Counted from the first letter of the stretch, positions 9,812 to 20,462 are shown. The stretch is DNA of 64,000 nt from Pyrinomonas methylaliphatogenes (GCF_000820845.2 NZ_CBXV010000008.1:375001-439000); one strand, 5' to 3'. The notes: generated by a model from the sequence alone, not told the origin. A program made the numbers and translations.

Positions 9812-10510
9812 ATGGAGTGCAGAAACTGCCAGGCTCTACTGAGCGAATTGATCGATGGCGCGTTGAGCGCGGAAGAGGAGGCGCGCGTCGAAGCGCATCT
9901 GGCTGTGTGCGCGCTTTGCGCGCAAGTGCGTGAGGAGCTCAGCAACATCGTCCTCGCAGCGCGCGACTGCCACGCTTACCCGCTGGCCACGCCGAACGAA
10001 CGGTTGATTTGGCAGCGCATCAGAAGCAGCCTCCTCGACGAAGGATCGCGCGCGGCGGCAACTCAATCCTCGGCACGCGCCAGCTGGTGGACGCGCCTGC
10101 TCGATAAAAGATGGGAGTTCTCCCTGCCCCAACTGGGCGCGGCGATCGCCGCGGTCGTCGTCGCGGTTTCGCTGATCACCGCCCTCTCGCTGAACGCGCT
10201 GCAAAGATCGACCGCGCCTTCGGGCGCGGCGGCGAAGGTTGCCGCCGAACGCACGCTCCCGATCGATGATTATCTGCGCCAGCAGCAAGTGGCGATCGAA
10301 TATTGGCAGCAGCGCGTCAACGAACGGCGCGTGCGGTGGAACCCGAAGATGCGCGAAGCGTTCGATCGCAACATGCGGGTCATCGATCAGGCGGTGCAGG
10401 ATTCGCTGCGAGAGCTTGAACGCAACCCGCACGATGAGGTCTCCGAAGAGATGCTCAACGCCGCGCTTCGCGAGAAGATGGAGCTGCTCAAGGAGTTTTC
10501 CGAGCTCTGA
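9812..10510 (+). CDS. Anti-sigma factor with zf-HC2 domain
   Basis: A membrane-anchored anti-sigma factor predicted to hold the preceding ECF sigma factor inactive. The N-terminus is a zf-HC2 zinc finger (MECRNCQALL, then HLAVCALC, giving the H-x3-C-x2-C pattern). A single transmembrane helix lies around residues 105-130 (GAAIAAVVVAVSLITAL). The remaining ~100 residues would be periplasmic and are helical and charged. The ATG at 9812 is preceded by GGAGGG; an ATG at 9776 would add 12 unrelated residues. The activating signal cannot be read from the sequence. Confidence 0.92.
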   Translation: MECRNCQALLSELIDGALSAEEEARVEAHLAVCALCAQVREELSNIVLAARDCHAYPLATPNERLIWQRIRSSLLDEGSRAAATQSSARASWWTRLLDKRWEFSLPQLGAAIAAVVVAVSLITALSLNALQRSTAPSGAAAKVAAERTLPIDDYLRQQQVAIEYWQQRVNERRVRWNPKMREAFDRNMRVIDQAVQDSLRELERNPHDEVSEEMLNAALREKMELLKEFSEL

Positions 10511-10567
10511 TCGAACTCACGACGCGAATTCAAGAGGAAGATCCGTGGAGGGAAGAACGAAAGGCTG

Positions 10568-11332
10568 ATGAGAACGATTCTCGATGATCGACGAGGCATT
10601 TACAGCCTTCGACTGCCACTGACGGCCGCGTTGTTATTCGCGTTGGCCGCTCATCCCGTCAGCGCGCAGCAGCGCTATGCACGTAATTTCGTCGCGCGCC
10701 CGAACGTCCGCGTACAGGTGGTCAATCTATCGGGAAGGATCTCCGTCGAGGGGTGGCGACGGAATGAGGTCAAAGTCACAGCCAATCTCGAATCTCCTCC
10801 GGCGCGCATCTTGCCCAACGTTTCGGAAAACGACGTCATCATCAATGTGGTCCAAGCTAACCGCGGGCGCGAGATCGGCGATGTCAACTTCATGATCTTC
10901 GTCCCGCATAACGCCAGCGTCGATCTCGAGACGAAGCGCGGCGATATAGCTGTGCGCGGTCTCCGGGGGCAGATGCTGCGCGCCCGCGTCAGTACGGAAG
11001 GCGATATCGAACTGACGGACATCAGCGCCGCGATGGTCGTCGCCGAAAATACGATGGGCGACATCCTCTTCGACGGCGATCTGCTGCCTAACGGCAACTA
11101 CACGCTGGCCTCGATGCAGGGCAACATAAATATCCGCATCCCGGCCAATTCGGCCTTCCGTTTGAACGCGACGGCGCCTCTTACGCGTAACATCAACCTC
11201 GGCGAATTCGCCCGCCTGGGCTTCTTCAACTTCATGAGCGGCAATCGCAAGGTGATCGGCAGAACCGGCGATGGACGCGCGCTTCTTAACGTCATTAACC
11301 AACGCGGGCCGATCTTCTTCACGCGCCGGTAA
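10568..11332 (+). CDS. Secreted DUF4097-type putative adhesin
   Basis: A secreted 254-aa protein with an N-terminal hydrophobic segment (residues about 14-33) and a likely cleavage after HPVSAQQ. The rest is built of short repeating beta-strand units with alternating Asn/Gly turns (for example VDLETKRGDIAVRGLRG), the pattern of the DUF4097 'putative adhesin' beta-helix family. It follows the sigma/anti-sigma pair by 57 bp and is followed by a second protein of the same kind 23 bp later, so all four are probably co-transcribed. The molecular function of this family is not established; a role at the envelope under sigma-factor control is inferred from context. Confidence 0.8.
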   Translation: MRTILDDRRGIYSLRLPLTAALLFALAAHPVSAQQRYARNFVARPNVRVQVVNLSGRISVEGWRRNEVKVTANLESPPARILPNVSENDVIINVVQANRGREIGDVNFMIFVPHNASVDLETKRGDIAVRGLRGQMLRARVSTEGDIELTDISAAMVVAENTMGDILFDGDLLPNGNYTLASMQGNINIRIPANSAFRLNATAPLTRNINLGEFARLGFFNFMSGNRKVIGRTGDGRALLNVINQRGPIFFTRR

Positions 11333-11355
11333 AAGCGTTTCGGTTCCATCTGCCG

Positions 11356-12258
11356 ATGCTCTCCGATAGATTCGGCAACGCGAGATCAGACCGCGGCTCA
11401 TCGCGCAACCGGTGGCAACGCGCTCTGCTTTTGCTCCTTCTCGCGCCGCTGGCTAATGCGGGTTACGCGCAACGGAAAGTTCAGGCGGAATCGCTGACGC
11501 GCACCACCACGCGCCAGGAGCGCCGCCCTTTACCTTACGGAGGCACGCTCAGCCTCTTCGGCGCACCGCACGGCTCGATCACCATCGAAGCTTGGCCGCG
11601 GGCTGAAGCGGAGATCGCGGCTGAGATGGAGATGCGAGCCGACTCGGAAGAGGATCTGGCTCAACTTGCGCGCGTGATCGGTTTCGTCATCGATGAAGAG
11701 CCTAACCATCTGCGCATCTTCACCACCGGCACGCACGACCGGCGCACGCTCAAGCGCCTCGCTCCAGATTTTCCCCAGAGATTGCTCGAAGCCGCGTGGA
11801 AGGTCGATTATCGCGTGCGCGTCCCACCGCAAACGGATCTGGAGATATACGCCGGAAACGGCACCGTGCATCTGAGCGGAGTCGAAGGCGCGATCAATCT
11901 CAACGTGAGCGAAGGCGATGTCACGCTCGAGATGACCGGAGGGAGCGTCGTCGCAACGGTCGGGCGTGGATCGCTTAAACTTCGCCTACCGGCACCCAGT
12001 TGGCGCGGGCGCGGCGCGGATCTGCGTCTGGCCAACGGCGAGATGACGATCGAAATTCCGGCCAGCTTGAACGCCGAGGTATCCGCCAGAGTTTTGCGCA
12101 CAGGGCGCATCGTGAACGAAGCGAAACGCGCTGTGAACCGATCCGATCTGTCCGCGGATGGCAAGTCTTGGCAAGCGCGGTTCGGCGCCGGAGGAGCGAC
12201 GTTTTCATTCACCGTAGGCGATGGCCTTCTCAGATTTGCCGAGTATCGCGATAATTGA
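11356..12258 (+). CDS. Secreted DUF4097-like beta-helix protein
   Basis: A 300-aa paralogue-like neighbour of the preceding gene. The N-terminus is basic and then hydrophobic (ALLLLLLAPLANAGYAQ around residues 24-40), a good signal peptide. The mature part has alternating short strands such as LEIYAGNGTVHLSGVEGA and INLNVSEGDVTLEMTG, again the DUF4097 type of beta-helix. Between residues 70 and 150 there is a more polar region without this pattern. It is the last gene of the sigma-factor operon. A 207-bp region without recognisable features separates it from the convergent VWA gene. Confidence 0.72.
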   Translation: MLSDRFGNARSDRGSSRNRWQRALLLLLLAPLANAGYAQRKVQAESLTRTTTRQERRPLPYGGTLSLFGAPHGSITIEAWPRAEAEIAAEMEMRADSEEDLAQLARVIGFVIDEEPNHLRIFTTGTHDRRTLKRLAPDFPQRLLEAAWKVDYRVRVPPQTDLEIYAGNGTVHLSGVEGAINLNVSEGDVTLEMTGGSVVATVGRGSLKLRLPAPSWRGRGADLRLANGEMTIEIPASLNAEVSARVLRTGRIVNEAKRAVNRSDLSADGKSWQARFGAGGATFSFTVGDGLLRFAEYRDN

Positions 12259-12465
12259 GGTCATCCGCCGCTGGGCAGCAACATTGTTAAGGACAAGACG
12301 CGCCCATCCTGCGCGCGCGCTTCCGCTTGGACCGAACTGGGCCAAGACTCTGCCCCAGCGCATCGCGATAATTTTCCCGCCGTCACTTCAGCGATCCGTT
12401 TCCAATCTTCACAACGCGCGCCGATCCGTCTGTCGAGATCTCGCCCCCGGACCGTTTCGGGCCTT

Positions 12466-13785
12466 TCAACGCACGCGACTCTTCTTACGCCGCAAGAAGT
12501 CTATCAAGACGAATTGCGACAGATTGCCCGGAGTGGCGAAATAGGCCTTGCCGTTGGTCATCGCCGTCATCTGTTTGACGAACTCGACCAGATAGTAATC
12601 GCTCGCCAACATGAAGGTGTTGATCATGATGCCGGCCTTTCGACAGGCTTGAACTTCGCGGAAGGTTTCGGCCATGACGATCGGATCAAAGCCCATCGAG
12701 TTTTTGTAGAGCCGGCGACCTGAAGGCGCGCCTTCGGATGAGCGACGACCCAAACTTGCGGCGTCCACAAAACAAGCGGTCGGCTTGCCGTCTGTGATCA
12801 TGACGATCTGGCGCATCTCCTTGCGCTGCGCCAGCAGGAGTTTGCGCGCCAATCTTAAACCTTCCGCCGTGTTCGTGTGGTACGGGCCGACCTGCGTCGT
12901 GGCGAGCTTGGCGAGCGGCAACTCCTCCGCCGAATCGTGAAAGAGGACGACCTTCAGGGAATCTCCCGGATACTGCGTGCGGATCAGATGGGCGAGCGCC
13001 AGCGCGACCTTCTTCGCCGGAGTGAAACGGTCTTCGCCGTAAAGGATCATCGAGTGCGAACAATCGAGCATGACGACGGTCGCGCACGAAGATTGGTAAT
13101 CGCACTGGTGAACATAGAGGTCGCTGTACTCGAGATTGAGCGGGATGCTCAGCCCCTCGCGCCGGATCGCCGAAAGGAGCGTCGCGTTGACGTCCAGGTT
13201 GATCGTGTCGCCAAATTCGTACTGTTTGGAGCTTCGCTCCGCTTCGACGCCCGTTGCCAGATACTGCGTTTCATGTCGTCCAACCGAGGAACGACCTAGA
13301 CTGCCCAAAAGCTTCTGCAACGTCTTGTAACCGAGAAAATCCAATCCCTTTTCGGTGACCTCAAATCTGATGTTGCGCGGCAGAGGCTCTTCGAAACGCC
13401 CCTGTCCCTTTTCGCGTCGCAGGCGCGCCTGCTGCGCGGGCGTCAGCGGCTCTTCGCGCAGGGTAAGATATCCCTCTTCGACGAGCCGCTCGATCAGCTG
13501 ATTGAGAAGCTCTTCGAGCTGCGAGCCGCGGAACCGACCGTTGCTTTCGGCAAGCATCTGCTCGATGTCCTGCTGCGACAACTCGCCCATCTCCATCAAG
13601 GCTTGGAGCAACGCTTGACGGAGCGCATCGAGCGATCGGTCCATAGGGCGCGACCTTCTGGACCAGTAGTAGTCGTCATCGTAACCAGAGTAGAGCAACT
13701 GGTCCTGCAATGCATCCATGAGGTCGCCGAGATTGATGCCTGAAACGTCGAACCCTCTGAATTTTGAGTAGCGTATGAATCTCAT
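12466..13785 (-). CDS. VWA-domain protein partnered with a MoxR ATPase
   Basis: A 439-aa cytoplasmic protein whose C-terminal half is a von Willebrand factor A domain. The metal-ion-dependent adhesion site is complete: LDCSHSM near residue 233, the Thr in HTNTAEG, and the Asp in ITDGKP. The N-terminal half (residues 1-200) is helical and acidic, without a recognised domain. It lies just downstream of a MoxR-type AAA ATPase on the same strand (116-bp gap), the usual MoxR-VWA arrangement in which the two act as a chaperone or metal-insertion pair. No chelatase H subunit or dehydrogenase is nearby, so the client is unknown. Confidence 0.88.
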   Translation of the reverse strand: MRFIRYSKFRGFDVSGINLGDLMDALQDQLLYSGYDDDYYWSRRSRPMDRSLDALRQALLQALMEMGELSQQDIEQMLAESNGRFRGSQLEELLNQLIERLVEEGYLTLREEPLTPAQQARLRREKGQGRFEEPLPRNIRFEVTEKGLDFLGYKTLQKLLGSLGRSSVGRHETQYLATGVEAERSSKQYEFGDTINLDVNATLLSAIRREGLSIPLNLEYSDLYVHQCDYQSSCATVVMLDCSHSMILYGEDRFTPAKKVALALAHLIRTQYPGDSLKVVLFHDSAEELPLAKLATTQVGPYHTNTAEGLRLARKLLLAQRKEMRQIVMITDGKPTACFVDAASLGRRSSEGAPSGRRLYKNSMGFDPIVMAETFREVQACRKAGIMINTFMLASDYYLVEFVKQMTAMTNGKAYFATPGNLSQFVLIDFLRRKKSRVR

Positions 13786-13901
13786 GATCGTTCACCACCA
13801 ACTATCGCATGTGGACGGTCACGCCCCCTTCAAGCGAGCGACGACCGCAAGCGTCTGCCGTTTGGACTTCGGATGATCCGCCCACGGTCATCGGCAGTGG
13901 C

Positions 13902-15371
<1,470 letters not shown>

Positions 15372-15455
15372 CTCCCTTGCCCCTTCATTTGAAGATTTCG
15401 TTCGAGTCATCAAAAGGCGCAAAATTTAAGGATCATCGTCCTCAATCTCGCGCCG

Positions 15456-17072
15456 TCACAAAGCGACATAGCGATCATGATCGACCTGCGCAAGGAGTCC
15501 GTCTGCGACGAGTTTGCGCAGATGTGCGAGCACTGAGCGTTCGGCCAGCGCGCGCGCGGCGGCGGGAAGATCCGCATAAACGCGCGCAGCGATCTCCGCT
15601 GGCGATGCCACCCCATCACGCACCGCAGCGAGTATCTCGCGCTCGCGCGCCAAACGATGCGCGATGTAATCACTGATGCGCGCGCGCGCGTTGGCGATGG
15701 CCGGCCCGTGCGCGCTCAACAATACGGTCAACCGCGGCAGAGCGAGCAGCCTCTCGAGCGAGCGCAAATAGTCGCGCATGTCGCCGTCAATCGGATCGAT
15801 GAGCACCGTCCCGACGCCGACGACGAGATCGCCCGTCAACAACGCTCCCAAACGCTCTTCGTAGAAACATAGATGCCCGCGCGCGTGCCCCGGCGTATGA
15901 AGCGCACGTAGGATGAGCGGTGGATCACCGTCGAGTTCGATCGTTTCGCCGTCTTCGATGAAGCGGTCGATCCCGATCCTTCCCTTCAAGGCTTCAGCCG
16001 TCAGCCGATGCGCAGCGACGGGAACGTTGAGGAACTTCCGTAGCGCTTCAACGCCGCCTACGTGGTCCGGATGATGGTGCGTCAAGATGAGCTCGCGCAC
16101 CGCGCAGCCGCGAGCGCGCATCTCGTTCAAGCAATCATGCAACGAACGCTGCTCTTCTTCGTAAGGCGAGGCTGGATCGATGACCACCAGCTCACGCCGC
16201 CCCACGATATAACAGTTCGTGTGTGTGGCGGGCGGTTTGGTCGGCGTGCGCAAAGGGAAGCAGACGATCCCGGGGACGAATTCGATGCGCCGCACGGGAT
16301 GACCATAAGCATGAGGCGTGCTCAAAAATCGCTCCACCAGATCGTCCCCAACGCCCTGCGCCAGCGTTCGAAGAGCATGTAGCACGGGTGGCACCATCAG
16401 CGCTTCACCGCGTTGCCATTTGGCGACGGCTTCTCGGGCCTCGATCCATTCGCCGAAGGATAATTCCCCCTCGGGATTGATGATGCGCGGCTGTTGTTTG
16501 CGTGGACAGCGGACCAAGAAGAACCACGTGTTGAAGCGCCGCGGGCTGAAAGGCGGCGTCACCCAGCGTCCGACGAAAGTGAAATCGCGGGCGTCGAGAT
16601 GCAGCCCGAAATGTTCGAGGAGCTGAGGGAAATCCATGCGCCCGCTCCGCAGTTCATCGAACAGCGATCCGATCTGACCGCGCGTCAAACGATCGCTGCG
16701 GCGCGCAATGAGCACGCCCAGTTCTTCGAAGAGCTCTCGCGCAGCACACGCGATCATGCTCGCCAGATTGCGATCGTCGCAACCGATCACGACCGTATCG
16801 GCATCGGTCGCCTCGCGCTGCCCTCCGGGGAAAGCGTAGAATCCCCCGAGGAAAGAGAGCCGTTCGTTCCGCCTCACCCAAAAGACTTCGACGCGACTTC
16901 CGCGCTCGCGGATCAGGATGACCGCCGCCGCATCTACGGGCAGCGCATCCTTTGCCGAAGCGAGCGCGCGCGCTCGACTGTGAGCTTCACGAGCGTCTTC
17001 GTTTAAGGCGTGTTCCGCTTTCTCGAATTCAGGCAAACGAACTCTCCCGAAAGTCGAGCGCCGCAAAGGCAT
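15456..17072 (-). CDS. Nudix hydrolase / metallo-beta-lactamase-fold hydrolase fusion
   Basis: A two-domain protein of about 538 aa. Residues about 40-230 form a Nudix domain of the NUDT19-like type, with GGFYAFPGG followed by an insertion and the core AARELFEELGV. Residues about 270-530 form a metallo-beta-lactamase fold with the zinc motif THHHPDHVGG, a second His in HTPGHARGH, the Asp in LLTGDLVVG and a final His in LSAHGP, resembling LACTB2-type hydrolases. The last 60 residues form a winged-helix-like tail. The ATG at 17072 was preferred over one at 17198, whose extra 42 residues look non-coding. Substrates could be a CoA or nucleotide ester processed in two steps, but this is inference. 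Confidence 0.87.
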   Translation of the reverse strand: MPLRRSTFGRVRLPEFEKAEHALNEDAREAHSRARALASAKDALPVDAAAVILIRERGSRVEVFWVRRNERLSFLGGFYAFPGGQREATDADTVVIGCDDRNLASMIACAARELFEELGVLIARRSDRLTRGQIGSLFDELRSGRMDFPQLLEHFGLHLDARDFTFVGRWVTPPFSPRRFNTWFFLVRCPRKQQPRIINPEGELSFGEWIEAREAVAKWQRGEALMVPPVLHALRTLAQGVGDDLVERFLSTPHAYGHPVRRIEFVPGIVCFPLRTPTKPPATHTNCYIVGRRELVVIDPASPYEEEQRSLHDCLNEMRARGCAVRELILTHHHPDHVGGVEALRKFLNVPVAAHRLTAEALKGRIGIDRFIEDGETIELDGDPPLILRALHTPGHARGHLCFYEERLGALLTGDLVVGVGTVLIDPIDGDMRDYLRSLERLLALPRLTVLLSAHGPAIANARARISDYIAHRLAREREILAAVRDGVASPAEIAARVYADLPAAARALAERSVLAHLRKLVADGLLAQVDHDRYVAL

Positions 17073-17256
17073 CCCATAAAGCTTGGCGCGAACGTTGAAA
17101 GTATAGCACTCGCCGCAAAGCCGAAGCGAGCAACGCGATGCACGCCACAGGAGACGGCTCGCCCGCGACAACAGGTGGAAAGCGCCAGCCTCGCCCATAA
17201 AAAGGGCGTCACCAGAGGGAATAAAAAAGATTAATGAGATCCATGCAAACTGACTC

Positions 17257-17283
17257 TTGACAGGGATGGAAAGCAGATATTAC
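17257..17283 (+). promoter_or_regulatory. Candidate sigma-70 promoter for rpsU
   Basis: A perfect -35 hexamer TTGACA at 17257-17262 is followed 15 bp later by TATTAC at 17278-17283. The spacing is slightly short, but the region is AT-rich compared with its surroundings and lies 76 bp upstream of the rpsU start. Confidence 0.5.
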
Positions 17284-17343
17284 TTTGCTGGGTTAATTGG
17301 CCGCTGGCTTAGCTTCGCCGAAAGCCAAAATCTATCGGCCCGA

Positions 17344-17353
17344 AAGGAGGTGA
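17344..17353 (+). promoter_or_regulatory. Strong ribosome binding site that sets the rpsU start
   Basis: AAAGGAGGTG is almost a full complement to the 16S rRNA 3' end and lies five bases before the GTG at 17359. It shows that translation starts at this GTG, not at the ATGs further upstream in the same frame. Confidence 0.88.
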
Positions 17354-17358
17354 GAGGG

Positions 17359-17556
17359 GTGGCGCTCGTGATCGTCAATGAGGGCGAATCGATCGAATCC
17401 GCGCTCCGGCGTTTCAAACGGCGCGTGCAGAGCGAGGATATCATCCGCGATTACAAGAAGCATACCTTCTACCTCAAGCCGGGCGAGAAGCGTCGGTTGA
17501 AATCGGCGCTCGCGCGCAAGCGCAACCGCAAGAAGGCGCGCCGTAATGAGATGTGA
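17359..17556 (+). CDS. rpsU: 30S ribosomal protein S21
   Basis: A 65-aa basic ribosomal protein of the small subunit involved in translation initiation. The sequence VALVIVNEGESIESALRRF at the start and the Lys/Arg-rich tail (KRNRKKARRNEM) are typical. Translation begins at a GTG, as fixed by the near-perfect ribosome site, rather than at the ATG 102 bp upstream in the same frame. It seems to be a single-gene transcript, with its own TTGACA-type promoter and a strong terminator 50 bp downstream. Confidence 0.96.
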   Translation: MALVIVNEGESIESALRRFKRRVQSEDIIRDYKKHTFYLKPGEKRRLKSALARKRNRKKARRNEM

Positions 17557-17605
17557 AGCGATGACCGATGGGTCGCACCAACTCAGCTAATGCGTTGAGC
17601 GACTT

Positions 17606-17657
17606 CCCTCACCGATGTTGTTTGACGCCCGAAACAATCTTCGGTGAGGGTTTTCTT
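17606..17657 (+). terminator. Rho-independent terminator after rpsU
   Basis: A perfect 10-bp outer stem (CCCTCACCGA with TCGGTGAGGG) encloses an inner TTGTTT/AAACAA stem and is followed by TTTTCTTT. It ends the rpsU transcript. Confidence 0.92.
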
Positions 17658-17682
17658 TAAATTGCACGGACGGGGAAGGCGT

Positions 17683-18051
17683 ATGCAGATGGAGGGGAAT
17701 AGTCGAGTCAACGGAGAATGGAACGAAGTCGAGATGGAATTCCGAGATCGCATCATCAAATGTATAGATTGCGGAGAGGAGTTCATCTGGACGGCAGGCG
17801 AACAGATCTTCTTCCGTGATAAGGGGCTACAGAACCCGCCGAAACGATGTAAACCATGCAAGCAGGCGAAGAACGAGCGCATCGCCGCGATCATGGCGGC
17901 GCAGGCTGAAGGCGTTCGTCGTCGCGTCGAAGTTCCCGTCGTGTGCGCGCAATGTGGCCAAGCGACCACCGTGCCCTTCTACCCTTGGCAGGGACGCCCC
18001 GTCTACTGCCGCTCCTGTTTCCTCGCACACAAGAGCGCAGAGCAGAGCTGA
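17683..18051 (+). CDS. Small protein with two CxxC zinc-ribbon units
   Basis: A protein of about 122 aa with two zinc-ribbon units. The first has CIDCGEEFIW with a second pair CKPC about 30 residues later, and FFRDKGLQNPPKRCKPC is characteristic of the 'CxxC-x17-CxxC' probable zinc-binding domain. The second has CAQCGQATTVPF and YCRSC near the C-terminus. The ATG at 17683 was chosen because GGGGAAGG precedes it; an ATG at 17644 would lie inside the rpsU terminator. The family is often found near RNA or cold-shock genes, but its function is not established. Confidence 0.8.
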   Translation: MQMEGNSRVNGEWNEVEMEFRDRIIKCIDCGEEFIWTAGEQIFFRDKGLQNPPKRCKPCKQAKNERIAAIMAAQAEGVRRRVEVPVVCAQCGQATTVPFYPWQGRPVYCRSCFLAHKSAEQS

Positions 18052-18210
18052 AGGCTCGACGTTCGCCGCGGCCATAAGGGCGCAAGAGGTTCGCTCGTTC
18101 AGCCGCTAAGCGCCCGCCTCCTCGCGGCGGTCAAGTCCATACTGTCTCGAAGGCCGAAACCGACGTTCGATCCAATCGAGACGCGCGCTCGAATCCCAAT
18201 CGATCCGCTC

Positions 18211-18317
18211 TCGAAAGAGACCTCTTCCACGCCACTTGGCGGTTTGACTTGGATTTGCCTGATCTCAGCCTGATTGCCAACTTCGAAAGAGACCTTTTCC
18301 ACCCCACTTGACGATTT
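18211..18317. repeat. Repeat-spacer-repeat cassette, 35 bp x 2, pitch 72 bp
   Basis: A 35-bp sequence starting TCGAAAGAGACC occurs at 18211-18245 and 18283-18317, with 31 of 35 positions identical, separated by 37 bp of different sequence. The repeat begins with a palindrome around TCTCGAAAGA. It fills most of the 276-bp intergenic space between the zinc-ribbon gene and the convergent kimA gene, where nothing else is visible. Confidence 0.85.
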
Positions 18318-18327
18318 CAGATCGGCA

Positions 18328-20250
18328 TCATCTCTCGAGGTGGTAGGGAACGCTGGTGACGACAACCCCTTTCCTGAATAACAACGCGCCTTTGAGCAGC
18401 AATGAGCTTTGATTGTGAAGCAGATGTTGCCACCAGCGCGCGGGCACGAACTCCGGGATCACGACCGTGACGAAAGCGCCTTCATCCCGCCGTTTAAGCC
18501 GTTCGATATAGCGGAGCAACGGTCGCGTCAGTTCGCGGTAGGGCGACGGAAGGATGACGAGTTTGATGCCTTGCCCCCATCTTTCCCATTTCTCGCGCAA
18601 TTTCCGCGTCGCCTCCTCATCCAAATCGACATAAACAGCCGTCACCTCATCATCCGGCGAGATCGCTTTGGCATATTCGAGCGCATAGACGACGCCGCGA
18701 TGCACGCCCGAGATGGGGACGACGACGCGATGGCGCGGCGTCGGGATCATCTCCATCCCTTCGGTCGAAAGTTGGCGCGCCACATCTTGATAATGATCAT
18801 AAATGGCGCGGAACATCATGACGAGCAGAGGGACGATCACCACGACGAGCCAGGCGCCATGCACGAACTTCGTCACGACGAAGACGCACAGGACGGTGAA
18901 GGTGCAACATGCGCCCAAACCGTTGATCAAGATGGCGCGGCGCCAATGCGAGCTCTTCGCCGATGAGGACTCGCTGCCCCCCTGCGTCGCTTCGCGCTGA
19001 TGCTCGCGTTCGCGCCACCAATGGCGCACCATCCCGGCTTGCGAGAGCGTGAAGGAGAGGAAAACGCCGATCGCGTAGAGCGGGATCAAACGGTGCGTGT
19101 CGCCGCCGAAGGCGATGATGAGCAGGCTGGCGAAGAGCGCTAACAGCACGATGCCGTTCGAATAGACTAATCGATCGCCGCGATTGGCGAGTTGGCGCGG
19201 CAGATAGCGATCCCGCGCCATGATGGAGGCCAAGCGCGGGAAGTCGGCAAACGACGTGTTCGCCGCGAGCACGAGGATCGCCGCGGTGGTCGCCTGCACC
19301 GCATAATAGAACCAGTTCAGCGGGCCGGCGAAGATGGCGCGCGCAAACTGCGAGATCACCGTCTCGTTCGCGTGCGGATGCACACCATACAGATAGGCCA
19401 TCACGCTCGTCCCGAGAAACATCACCGAAAGGAGAAGGGCCATCCAAACGAGGGTCGTCGCGGCATTCCGCGATTCGGGCCGACGAAAAGCCTGCACCCC
19501 ATTTGAGATCGCTTCAATCCCGGTGAGCGCCGAGCAGCCGTTCGAAAAAGCGCTGAGTAGCAGGAAGAAGGTCAACGGCTGTGGCCTGTAACCTTCGGCG
19601 ATCTTCAACTCTCCGGCACCGATCGGCTCGGCGACGCCGAAATAGAAGTAGCGGCACAAGCCGAATCCGATCATGAAAAGGAAGGAACAGATGAAGGCAT
19701 AGGTCGGAACGGAGAAGATCATCCCCGATTCGCGCACGCCGCGCAGATTGGCGATCGCGATGAAAGCGATGAGCAGCAACGAGAGCAGGACCTTGTGCTG
19801 ATCGAGCCAAGCGTAGCGCGTGCCCTGCGCCGCCGATGTGATCGCCGCAACTCCAGCAGATACGGAGACGGCAACCGTTAGGACATAATCGACGAGCAAA
19901 GACGCTCCGGCGACCAACCCGGCGGTGGCCCCGAGGTTATCTTTGGCGACGATATACGCTCCGCCGCCCGAAGGATAGGCGTAGATCGTCTGCCGATAGC
20001 TCGCGCTGACGATGGCGATCAAAGCGACGATGCAAAGCGACAAAGGGATGATGTAACCGAACGCGCGCGCATCGCCGTAAGCGACGGCGACGGCCAACAC
20101 GAGGAGGATCTCTTCGGTGGCATACGCCGTCGAAGAGAGCGCGTCCGAAGAGAAGACGGCGAGCGCCGTCTTCTTCGTCAACCTTTCATGCACGGCTTGC
20201 GCCGTCGGCAACGGAGTGCCGACCAGCAACCGTTTGATGGAAACCGCCAT
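18328..20250 (-). CDS. kimA: KimA-type potassium/proton symporter of the APC superfamily
   Basis: An inner-membrane transporter of about 640 aa with twelve hydrophobic segments and a soluble C-terminal domain. It closely matches the pattern of Bacillus KimA (formerly YdaO): the start MAVSIKRLLVGTPL, then SSDALSSTAYATEEIL, SYRQTIYAYPSGGGAYIV, SNGCSALTGIEAISN, and the last residues VTSVPYHLER. The C-terminal domain (residues about 510-640) resembles a universal-stress fold. KimA imports K+ and is inhibited by c-di-AMP in Bacillus. The ATG at 20250 was chosen to match the family start. The upstream ydaO-type riboswitch and terminator independently support this identity. Confidence 0.92.
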   Translation of the reverse strand: MAVSIKRLLVGTPLPTAQAVHERLTKKTALAVFSSDALSSTAYATEEILLVLAVAVAYGDARAFGYIIPLSLCIVALIAIVSASYRQTIYAYPSGGGAYIVAKDNLGATAGLVAGASLLVDYVLTVAVSVSAGVAAITSAAQGTRYAWLDQHKVLLSLLLIAFIAIANLRGVRESGMIFSVPTYAFICSFLFMIGFGLCRYFYFGVAEPIGAGELKIAEGYRPQPLTFFLLLSAFSNGCSALTGIEAISNGVQAFRRPESRNAATTLVWMALLLSVMFLGTSVMAYLYGVHPHANETVISQFARAIFAGPLNWFYYAVQATTAAILVLAANTSFADFPRLASIMARDRYLPRQLANRGDRLVYSNGIVLLALFASLLIIAFGGDTHRLIPLYAIGVFLSFTLSQAGMVRHWWREREHQREATQGGSESSSAKSSHWRRAILINGLGACCTFTVLCVFVVTKFVHGAWLVVVIVPLLVMMFRAIYDHYQDVARQLSTEGMEMIPTPRHRVVVPISGVHRGVVYALEYAKAISPDDEVTAVYVDLDEEATRKLREKWERWGQGIKLVILPSPYRELTRPLLRYIERLKRRDEGAFVTVVIPEFVPARWWQHLLHNQSSLLLKGALLFRKGVVVTSVPYHLER

Positions 20251-20267
20251 TTCTTCACCCTGAAACC

Positions 20268-20300
20268 GAAAAGGGCACGGAAGCGCGCAGCCTCCGTGCC
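20268..20300 (-). terminator. Intrinsic terminator forming the riboswitch expression platform
   Basis: On the minus strand the GGCACGGA arm (20293-20300 on the plus strand) pairs with TTCCGTGCC (20274-20282), and the hairpin is followed by CTTTT. It lies between the riboswitch aptamer and the kimA start codon, where an OFF-switch terminator is expected. Confidence 0.85.
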
Positions 20301-20335
20301 CCAAAGATCCCCCGCACGGTCCTCTGCCCTTCCAT

Positions 20336-20462
20336 AACGCCTACGAGGTTAGCTGTCGGGCTCGGGCTGGAAGTGCCCTACGCGCCTATGGCGATTCGCC
20401 CCGGTCGATCTGGTTCCCCCGCGCCGCGCACGAACGCGGCTTCGGCCAGCAGGACGCAGATT
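20336..20462 (-). ncRNA. ydaO/yuaA-type cyclic di-AMP riboswitch
   Basis: Read on the minus strand, this leader contains the conserved blocks of the c-di-AMP aptamer in order: CGGGGGAACCA, GGGGCGAATC, TAGGGCA, then GCCCGAGCCCGACAGCTAAC and CTCGTAGGCGT. In this class c-di-AMP binding promotes transcription termination, and a matching terminator sits just downstream. The 5' boundary is approximate because the first arm of the closing stem (near 20455) is not certain. The controlled gene is kimA, the gene after which the element was named in Bacillus. High c-di-AMP would thus reduce K+ importer synthesis. Confidence 0.93.

Noticed and set aside
17644-17682. Upstream ATG start for the zinc-ribbon protein
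   Set aside because: It would place the start codon within the rpsU terminator hairpin, and the ATG at 17683 has a better ribosome site.
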